From contig PHTZ01000001.1 in assembly GCA_002813285.1 (NCBI GenBank), forward strand, positions 2,293,501-2,357,500: 64,000 nt of DNA. The letters are read 5' to 3'. This stretch comes from Flavobacteriaceae bacterium MAR_2009_75 (GTDB lineage: Bacteria > Bacteroidota > Bacteroidia > Flavobacteriales > Flavobacteriaceae). Position numbers and translations under genes: made by a program. Below, one piece after another: positions 43,249-52,600 of this stretch; the first letter of the stretch is position 1, and the number at the start of each line of letters is the position of its first letter. Below the pieces are notes generated by a model. It saw only the letters and a program-made list of their open reading frames with translations, was not told the origin of the DNA and did no database searches.

Positions 43249-45750
43249 TTACATCTTTACGATTATAAATTCAGAACGTCTGTTAAGTACGTGTTCTGCT
43301 TCTGTACACCTTACTGTACCATTACACTTGTTGATTAACCTACTTTCACCGTATCCTGTGGCACTTTCAATTCTATCGGCGTCTATACCTTGTGAAATAA
43401 TATAGTCTCTTGTAGATTTAGCTCTCTTATCAGATAAATACTCATTGTAAACCCTACTACCTCTTGAATCGGTGTGAGATTCAATTTTGATAACCATACC
43501 CGGGTACTCTTTCATTACACTGACCAATTTATCTAACTCTTTAGAAGCATCGGTACGTATATACGATTTGTCAAAGTCGAAATAAATCATTTCGGTCTTA
43601 ATTTTCTTGATTCCATCTTCAAGGGCAATCATTTCTTCAAGACGTTTTAGGGCTATATCAACTTCAATGCGCTCATTTTCGGTCGTCGCTATAGGCATTT
43701 CATTTTCTACAAACTTGTCTTTAACCGTCCTAAGCGTGTATTTAGTAGAACTATCTAAATCTTCGAAAACAAAGCTTCCGTCATCTTCGGTTACCATTTC
43801 TTTAAGCTTTATTCCATTCTCATCAAGTAATTGAACCAGAGCTTGTGGCATGATATCGCCAGATGTCAATTCGGTAACCACACCCGCAATGGCATTTTCA
43901 ATAACAGGTATTTCTTCTATCGTCAACCTTTTAAATGAATATATATCGTCATCCCCTTTTCCTCCTTCTCGGTTGGAAGCGAAAAACCCTTGTTGATTCT
44001 CTTCGTTGACAATATATGAGAAGTCATCTTTATTACTATTGATTGGTTTGCCCAAGTTTTTCACTTCTTGAAACCCTAGCTCTTCGTCAAACTCGGAAGC
44101 ATAAACATCTAAGCCCCCCATGCCTTCATGACCATCTGAAGAAAAGTATAGTTTTTTACCGTTAAAGAACGGAAACATTTCTCTGTGCTCGGTGTTTATT
44201 TCCTTACCAAGGTTTCTTGGTTCGGAAAAACTACCATCTTCTAGAACATCGACAACGAACAGATCGGTTTGGCCCAAACTACCCGGCATGTCAGATACAA
44301 AATAAAGTTGCTTACCGTCAGGGCTCAAAGCTGGGTGCCCAGTAGAATAGTTATCACTGTTAAATGATACCTCAACAGCTTCCGTCCACTCATCACCTTC
44401 TTTAACAGATTTATATATCTTCAAATGATTTACCCCCTTCTTATCTCGCTTGAGCTTTTTGCCGTAATTGTTTCGGGTAAAGTACATGGTCATGTTATCG
44501 GGTGAAAAACTGACCGATGCCTCATGATACTTGGTATTTATTTCCTTTGAGAATTTAATGGCATTCTTTAAATCTTCAGATTCCTCATTAATTTTTGCCA
44601 CATATAAATCAAGAAAGGGCTGGTTGTTCCACTTATATTTTCGGGTAGTCAAAAATGAAGAATCTTTGGCCGAGGCAAAAACAACCTGGCTAGAGTCTAA
44701 GAACATGGGCGAAAAATCGGAATATTTTGTGTTGATAGCCAAATTCTTAAGTTCATACTCTTGATCTGAAATAAGAATATTATCAAGGGCGACCTCATTA
44801 CGGGGGCGAACATTTTCAGAGCTGACACCCTCTTTCATCTTTTTGTTATAAAGCTTCATCAACCTTTTGGAGCGGGCATATTTACCAGTACCTTTTAGAG
44901 AATGTGAGTATTTGAAAATATTGTCGGTAGACATATCTTTTCCGTAATTTTCATAAAGAACGTTATACCACTCATAGGCCTTTTCCATATTTGTGTTGAA
45001 GTAATAGGCATCAGCAGCTTTTTGAATAATTTCTTTAGAGTAAAATTTATCACCTTTCGACAGGGCTTGCTCGTAGAGCTCAGCAGCTTCAACGTACCAC
45101 ATTTTATCAAAGTAATGATCCGCTCTTTGAATCAGCTTGCTTTTATTGGTGGTTTCATTGATGGTGCGTTTGATAATCGGATCTTCAACCTCATCATCTT
45201 CGAACATATTTGAAGGCTCTAATGCCTTTTCTTCATTTGAACCAGTATGTTCGATAGTTTCTAGTGCGATATCATTTCCCCCAATATCCATGCTGTTCTC
45301 GACCTCGAGAATCCACATATCATCCGAATATTTTCCATCTAGTTTTGAAACACAGGCGTCGACCGCTTCAAGACCGAAAGGATAATAATCTAAATAGATA
45401 TAGTTAAGTCCATTATTCTTGTTGGTTATTGAACCCGCATTTTCAAACCCCTTGCGATTCAATTTTTTAATGGTTCGCTTGAGATTTTTAGACTTGCTGA
45501 ACACCCCAGTTACGATATAATAACCATTTTCTACACCTTCTAACCCACTGAAACTTCGGTAAGCTATTTCATTTTTTTCCGCAGCCTCTTCAAAAGTGTC
45601 GCTGATAGCAACAGGCGGGGAATCATAAGATGTAATCATAGATTCGCTAGGTGAACCTGTTTGCTCCGATTCAAAACTAAGGTCTTGAAAATCTTGTGCA
45701 TAGAGTCCTAAACAAAAGAGCAAGATGTAAGTGGTAAAGAGTTTTTTCAT
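43249..45750 (-). CDS. PorE-like OmpA-family protein with SPOR-like, TPR and PD40 propeller domains
   Basis: This 833-residue protein has a signal peptide (residues 1-18, ending LYAQ). Residues about 68-155 are a SPOR-like module like those in the SprD-like protein. TPR-type helices follow (about 200-310: YFDKMWYVEAAELYEQALSKG, AYEWYNVLYENYGKD), then WD40-like PD40 propeller blades (about 340-610: SFSPDNMTMYFTRN, ALSPDGKQLYFVSD, LYFSSDGHEGMGGLD). A CarboxypepD_reg-like domain follows (about 630-700: AGVVTELTSGDIMPQALVQL) and the OmpA C-terminal domain closes it (about 715-833: YFDFDKSYIRTDASK, SHTDSRGSRVYNEYLS, NRRSEFII), which binds peptidoglycan. The TPR-propeller-CRD-OmpA order is that of PorE of Porphyromonas gingivalis, a type IX component. 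It ends an operon with the PorP-like gene 11 bp upstream. Confidence 0.85.
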   Translation of the reverse strand: MKKLFTTYILLFCLGLYAQDFQDLSFESEQTGSPSESMITSYDSPPVAISDTFEEAAEKNEIAYRSFSGLEGVENGYYIVTGVFSKSKNLKRTIKKLNRKGFENAGSITNKNNGLNYIYLDYYPFGLEAVDACVSKLDGKYSDDMWILEVENSMDIGGNDIALETIEHTGSNEEKALEPSNMFEDDEVEDPIIKRTINETTNKSKLIQRADHYFDKMWYVEAAELYEQALSKGDKFYSKEIIQKAADAYYFNTNMEKAYEWYNVLYENYGKDMSTDNIFKYSHSLKGTGKYARSKRLMKLYNKKMKEGVSSENVRPRNEVALDNILISDQEYELKNLAINTKYSDFSPMFLDSSQVVFASAKDSSFLTTRKYKWNNQPFLDLYVAKINEESEDLKNAIKFSKEINTKYHEASVSFSPDNMTMYFTRNNYGKKLKRDKKGVNHLKIYKSVKEGDEWTEAVEVSFNSDNYSTGHPALSPDGKQLYFVSDMPGSLGQTDLFVVDVLEDGSFSEPRNLGKEINTEHREMFPFFNGKKLYFSSDGHEGMGGLDVYASEFDEELGFQEVKNLGKPINSNKDDFSYIVNEENQQGFFASNREGGKGDDDIYSFKRLTIEEIPVIENAIAGVVTELTSGDIMPQALVQLLDENGIKLKEMVTEDDGSFVFEDLDSSTKYTLRTVKDKFVENEMPIATTENERIEVDIALKRLEEMIALEDGIKKIKTEMIYFDFDKSYIRTDASKELDKLVSVMKEYPGMVIKIESHTDSRGSRVYNEYLSDKRAKSTRDYIISQGIDADRIESATGYGESRLINKCNGTVRCTEAEHVLNRRSEFIIVKM

Positions 45751-45761
45751 GATTTGGGATG

Positions 45762-46685
45762 TTAGAAAAATCTAGGGGATTTCAATCTGTTAAGCCTCGA
45801 TATGAATTGATATCGAAGAAATATTTCATGGGTTCCTGAATTGTAATTATTTAGGTCGCTTGTGGTGTAATCGTAGGCATAGCCAATATTAAATTGGGGC
45901 GAAATCTGAAGACCAAAAATGCCGGCGACAGAATCGTTCCATCTATAATTAACGCCTAGATTTAGCTTTTCGTATAAAAGGAAATTACCAGAGACATCAA
46001 CGGAAACGGGTGCTCCGATAACTTGTTTTACGTAAAATGAGGGTTTGAATTTCAATGATTCGTTCAAATCAATAACATAACCACCAATCACGTTAAAATG
46101 TACTTCTTCATCGGCCCTTCTTTCAATTTCACTGTCAAAATGTTCTGATGGAAATAGATTAGGCACGGAAAGACCAAAATACGCCTTGTCGGAATAGAAA
46201 AATGCACCTACACCCACTGAAGGCAATACTTTGCCATTTATATTTTCATTAAAAGCATCATCATCTTGTTCTCGTCTTAAACCCTTTGAGAAATCAAGAC
46301 TGAATAAACGCACCCCTGCTTTTAAACCTAGACCCAAACGATGACCCTTACTGTTCAACACCAACTGGTGAGCATAATTTCCATCAATATAAGTTTCAGT
46401 GGCTGGCCCCAACTCATCTTGTATTATAGAGAGTCCTAATCCATCAAATTTACCAACGGGAGTATCCATACCGAACGTTATGGTTTGGGGAGAACCTTCT
46501 ATACCCTGCCATTGACTTCGATAGAGGGTGAGTATGGTCAAGTGGCCGCGTGAACCTGCGTAACCGGGGTTTACGGTAAGCGGGTTGTATTGATACTGCG
46601 TGTATTGCGGATCTTGTTGACCAAATGAGGCCGTTGACGCAAAAAGAACACAGACTAAAATTTTATATATGCTAAATGGTTTCAT
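45762..46685 (-). CDS. PorP/SprF-family type IX secretion outer membrane protein
   Basis: This 307-residue protein starts at ATG 46683-46685 (MKPFSIYK...). A longer frame from 46745 is rejected because it buries the signal peptide and overlaps the preceding adhesin gene. The signal ends near ASFGQ. The mature N-terminus has DPQYTQYQYNPLTVNPGYAG, the clear PorP/SprF motif. Beta strands of an outer-membrane barrel continue to the end (LTILTLYRSQWQGIEG, FNIGYAYDYTTSDLNNYNSGTHEIFLRYQF). Such proteins help display or secrete type B T9SS cargo. It lies 10 bp downstream of the large type B adhesin gene, so the pair matches the adhesin-barrel arrangement of sprB-sprF. Confidence 0.9.
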   Translation of the reverse strand: MKPFSIYKILVCVLFASTASFGQQDPQYTQYQYNPLTVNPGYAGSRGHLTILTLYRSQWQGIEGSPQTITFGMDTPVGKFDGLGLSIIQDELGPATETYIDGNYAHQLVLNSKGHRLGLGLKAGVRLFSLDFSKGLRREQDDDAFNENINGKVLPSVGVGAFFYSDKAYFGLSVPNLFPSEHFDSEIERRADEEVHFNVIGGYVIDLNESLKFKPSFYVKQVIGAPVSVDVSGNFLLYEKLNLGVNYRWNDSVAGIFGLQISPQFNIGYAYDYTTSDLNNYNSGTHEIFLRYQFISRLNRLKSPRFF

Positions 46686-46695
46686 ACCAATTTTC

Positions 46696-49600
46696 TTATC
46701 TACTGATGTACAGCCAACCTGATTTGGGTGATGTACTACCGTCACCTGGGTCTAATGTATAGTAATATGTACCGACCGGTAGTTTTTCAGTTGAGCTCAA
46801 TGTTGATTTATTGTTTGACTTACCATCCCAACTGTTATCATATCTATTCATTGAGAATACCATGGCGCCCCATCTGTTGTAAACCGAAATAGTATTGTTC
46901 GGAAATTGTTCAATACATTCGATATAGAAAACATCATTGGTTCCATCATCATTCGGTGAAAATTCATTGTAAACGGTCAGGCATTGCGACTGAGTAATTT
47001 CGGGGGTTGCTTCGGCTCTGTCATTCGAGGTGTTGGGGTCAATCTGATCAACATACATTAGTTCTGCAATGTTAGTATATTGCCCCTCTTCATTAACTGT
47101 CACGGTCATTTCCAAAGTTGCAGTCTGATCAATCTCGATTGCTGGAATATCCCATGAGAAAATACTTTCATCATATTGGCCTATATCCGAAGTATGGGAC
47201 ACCAGACTATATCCGCTGGGCAAAACATCTTCAATACCCACATTGGTTGCCACATATTCGCTATTATTGGTCACCGTTACCGTAAACACAACAGTATCAC
47301 CATAAAAAGTTTGATCTTTGTTCACTGTTTTGGTAATTTCTAGATCTACCGTAGGAGCGTCAATCGTATAGTTTGTTTCATCATCTTCACTTTGGTCGCC
47401 ATCATCATTGTTTGGCGTAGAATCAGGATCAAATTGGTCCATCGCCATAATTTGGGCGGTGTTATCATATTCGCCAATTGCATTCGTCGGTGCATTCAAC
47501 GTTACTTCATAACTCACTGTTTGGCTTCCCACTGCTAATGTAGCGATAGACCAGGTAATGGTATTTCCGGAAACGACACCACCATTATTTACCGTACCCA
47601 ATGTATAACCAATGGGCAATACATCTTCTACTGAAACATTGGTTGCGATACCCGGACCGTCATTGGTTACCGTCAGTTCAAATGTGACCGTGTCGCCTGC
47701 ATTCGGTGTGGGATTTGATGCCGCACTTAAATTTTTCGACAAGCTTAAATCCGCTGGAATCAATACAATTTCAGCATTGTCTTCGTCATCTTCGCTTTGA
47801 TCACCATCGTCATTATTCGGACTAGAATCCGGGTCTAATTGGTCAACTGCCGTAACTTGTACCGAGTTGAAATATTCGCCATCGGTATTCGTAGGCACAT
47901 TGATAGTCACTTCAAAAGTTACCGTTTCGCTCGTACCACCAGGTACTGTAAGTCCGTTCCAGCTGATGGTATTTCCAGTTTGGGTTCCTCCATTGTTAAT
48001 GGTCGTTACCGTAAATCCGGAAGGCACATAGTTTTCAAGTGCAATGCCCGTAGCATCATCGGTGCTGTTATTGATAATCTCAATCGAGAAAGTTAACGTA
48101 TCACCAGGGTTTCCAGAATCTGGGGTTACCGTATTCACAATTTCCAAATCCGAAGATTGTAAACGCATGGAAACCGCATCCTCATCATCTTCACTCTGAT
48201 CACCATCGTCATTATTCGGTGCAGAATCTGGGTCATACTGATCAACAGTTGTCACCTGAACCGTATTTAAATATTCGTCTGCTACGTTCGTGGGATTATT
48301 TACCGTGGCTTCATAAGTTAATGTCGTTGTTGTACCATTTGGAATAGTCAACCCTGACCAGGTGATGTTATTTCCACTTTGCGCACCCGCATCGTTTACC
48401 GTTGATACGGTAAAGCCAGCCGGAACTATATTTTCTAGGGAAACGTTCGTAGCATCGTCCGGACCACTGTTTTGAACGGTTACCGTCAACACCACTGTGT
48501 CGCCTGGGTTTCCACTAGATTGAGAGATGGTATTCGTTACTTCTAGATCTGCCACTTGTGGAACCACCTCAGCAGAAGCCTCATCATCTTCACTTTGGTC
48601 GCCATCATCGTTATTTGGCGTAGAATCAGGATCGTAATTGGTTGCCGAAGTCACCTGCGCGATATTCAAATATTCGTTAGGTGTAGCTGTTGGGGCATTT
48701 ACCGAAGCAGAAATATCGACAGCTACTGAACTTCCATTGGTCAATGCGGGCAACGTCCAACCTCCCGAAACCGCATCATACGTTCCATTACCGGCGCCAC
48801 TGGTATCACCTGTATATGTGTATCCCGAAGGAAGCAGATCATTTATAATCGTTCCGCCAATATCATCACTAGGTCCGTCATTATAAGCCGTCAACGTAAA
48901 TGTTACCGTATCGCCCACATTAGGGGCGGCATCATCTACAATTTTTTCAATCCGAATATCGGAAGTCGCATTCACCGTAATCGTAACGCTGTCTGTATTT
49001 TCACAATTGCTTCCATCGGTACCGATTACGGTATATGTTGTTGATACCAATGGATACACCGTATCACCATCGGCTACGCCATTATCCCACACATACGAAG
49101 TAGCTCCTGAACCCGTCAAAGTAACCGGTTCCCCTGCGTTTATAGTTGTGGTAGTCGCATTTGCCACTACATTTGGTAACGGATGGATCGTTAAGGAAAC
49201 CGCTGTTCTATTGAAACTTGTACAAGCCGAAGTATCGTCACTGCTTTCTGCATAATAAGTGATATTGCCCACCGTATCAAGAATTGGGCTAGCAACAATA
49301 TTTCCTCCCGTAGGAGCGTCATACCATACCACGGTTGATCCTGCAGGCGCAGTTGCCGTAGCGGTCAAAGTCTGTGTCGGGTTGGCATCACATTCAACCT
49401 GATCACCTCCGCTAATAGGGTCTGCCGGAGTTGCTTCAATGGTCAAAGAAACAGCTGTTCTGGTGCTACTGATACAGTTGGTTACGTTTTCTACACTTTC
49501 CGCATAGAAAATAATTGTGCCCACAGTAGATAAAGAGGGGTCACCAACAACACTGCCGCCTGTTGGCGCATCGTACCAAACTACAGTGGCATCTGTGGGA

Positions 49601-52600
49601 GGCGTGGCCGTTGCGGTCAATGTTTGAATCGGATTTTGTTCACATTCTATTTGATCACCTCCGCTGATTGGCGCATCGACAACAGGACAACTACAATCTG
49701 GAGCCGTAACAGCTAATGTTTGCGTACAGGCATTTGGTGCCGTGACCGTTAGCGTAATATTGTTTCCGGCAGTAACTCCTGAAATCGTCCAGTTATTTCC
49801 ACCATTGTCCACTACTGTACCTTCGGTAGATGTCACCGTGCCTTCGCTCACATCAACAGAAACCGAATAGGTCAATAGATCAGGAGCACAGGTTGCCGCA
49901 GTTGAAACCGTAATATCCGGTGTATCTTGAATGGTTAAGCTCACCGGTGTTCTGGAAAAACTGGCACAAGAAGTTGAATTATTTTCACTCTCAGCAAAGT
50001 ACGTAACAGAACCTACCATGTTCAATGTTGGGCTGGCCACAACGTTTCCACCAGTAGCCGCATCATACCAAACTATACTTGAACCGGCAGGTGCAGTTGC
50101 CGTAGCGGTCAAGGTCTGAATAGGGCTCTGCTCACATTCCGTTTGGTCTCCTCCGCTAACGGGCACACTTGGTGCAGGCTCAATAGTTAGGGAAACCGCC
50201 GTTCTCGTCAAACTTGTACAAGAAGTAGTACTGTTTTCACTCTGTGCATAGTAGGTCGAAGTTCCAACAGTGTTATGGGTTGGGCTAGCAACAATATTTC
50301 CTCCCGTAGGAGCGTCATACCATACCACGGTTGAACCTCCTGGTGCTGTTGCCGAAGCGGTCAATGTTTGAATCGGGTTTTGTTCACATTCAACCTGGTC
50401 ACCTCCACTTGTTGGGGCAGTTGGCGCTGCATCGATAGTTAAAACAACCGCCGTTCTAGTGCCACTCACACAGTTGGTCACGTTATCACGACTCTCCGCA
50501 TAATAGGTTGCTGACCCTGTTGTACTCAAAGAAGGGTCCGCAATTACGCTGCCACCGGTTGGCGCATCGTACCATACCACAGTTGCATCTGCAGGTGGAG
50601 TTGCCGTAGCGGTCAATGTTTGAATAGGATTTTGTTCGCATTCCGTTTGGTCGCCTCCACTTGTAGGAGCGGCAACTACCGGGCAACTACAGTCGGGTGC
50701 CGTAATATCCAAAGTTTGGGTACATGCATTTGGTGCCGTAACCGTTAATGTAATATCGTTACCTGAAGTAATACCCGAAATGGTCCAGTTATTGCCTCCA
50801 TTGTCTACTACTGTACCTTCGGTAGATGTCACCATGCCTTCGCTGACATCAACAGAAACCGAATAGGTCAATAGATCAGGAGCACAGGTTGCCGCAGTTG
50901 AAACTGTAATATCCGGTGTATCTTGAATGGTTAAGCTCACCGGAGTTCTAGTGAAACTAGCGCAAGAACTACTATTATCACTACTTTCCGCGAAATAGGT
51001 CACCGTTCCAACTGAATTTAAGGTTGGACTAGCAACGGTATTACCACCCGAAGCAGCATCGTACCAGACCACACTAGAGCCAGATGGCGCCGTGGCTGTA
51101 GCGGTTAGCGTTTGAATTGGGTTCTGCTCACATTCCGTTTGGTCACCCCCACTTGTTGGTGCAGTTGGTGCGGCATCAATGGTTAAATTCACAGCAGTTC
51201 TTGAGTGGCTTACACAATTGGTACTATTATTTTCACTTTCCGCATAATAGGTTACTGTGCCGACGGTATTTAAAGTCGGACTGGCCACAATGTTTCCGCC
51301 AGTAGCCGCATCGTACCAAGTAATAGAAGTTCCCGGTGCGCTAGAGGCGGTGGCGGTCAAGGTTTGAATCGGATTCTGTTCGCATTCTGTTTGGTCGCCT
51401 CCACTGGTAGGAGCCGTTGGAGCCGGTTGAATTGTTAGGTTAACAGCTGTTCTTGTTGTACTTGTACAACCATTTACATCATCAACACTTTCTGCATAAT
51501 AGGTGGTTGATCCAACTGTATTCCATGTCGGGCTCGAAACCACATTTCCACCAGTTGGTGTATCATACCATACCACACTTGCTCCTGCAGGAGCAGTTGC
51601 CGTCGCTGTCAAAGTTTGAATCGGGTTCTGCTCACATTCTGTCTGGTCGCCTCCACTTGTGGGAGCATTTACCGTTGGGCAAGCACAGTTTGGCGCATTG
51701 ATGTTAATAACATCCGTACACGAATTTGCATCTGTAACGGTCACCGTTATATCATTTCCGGAAGGTATTGCAGAAATCGTCCAGTTATTTCCTCCGTTAT
51801 CGGTTAACGTACCTTCGCTTGAAGTTACCGTACCTCTATCCACATCTACGGAAACCGAATAGGTCGTAAGGTCAGCGGAACAGGTTTGCGAACTAGGTGT
51901 AACCGCAATTGTTGGGTTGGGGTTCATGGTTAGCGTCACAGGCGTTCTCGTTTCGCTCACACAACCACTACTAGTAGTTCTGCTTTCCGCGTAGTAGGTT
52001 ACGGTTCCGACGGCATTCAAGGTCGGACTTCCCACCATACTGCCGCCCGTGGCAGTTGTATACCATACTACGGTAGAACCGGATGGTGCGGTTGCAGTGG
52101 CAGTCATGGTTTGTGTAGGGTTTTGCTCGCATTCCGTTTGGTCTCCACCACTTGTTGGCGCCACCGGAATAGCATCTATAGTTAAGGTTACCGGAGTTCT
52201 TGAAAATGAAGGACAGGAGGTAGTGTTGTTTTGACTTTCGGCATAATAAGTAATTGAGCCTACAGTGCTCCAATCAGGGCTGGCCACAATATTACCTGCT
52301 GTAGGAGCGTCATACCAAACAAGGGTTGAACCACCGGGAGCTGTTGCTGTGGCGGTCAAGGTTTGAATCGGATTCTGTTCACATTCGGTTTGGTCACCTC
52401 CACTTATCGGAGCCGCTGGTGCGGCCTGAATTGTAAGTGACACGGGTGTTCTAGTAAAACTAGGGCAACCTGTTGCAGTATCTTGACTTTCGGCATAATA
52501 AATTTCAGTTCCTAAAGAACTCCAATCCGGATTGGCCACCAAATTACCACCAGAAGCAGCATCGTACCATACCAAAGTTGAACCAGAAGGCACCGTTGCT

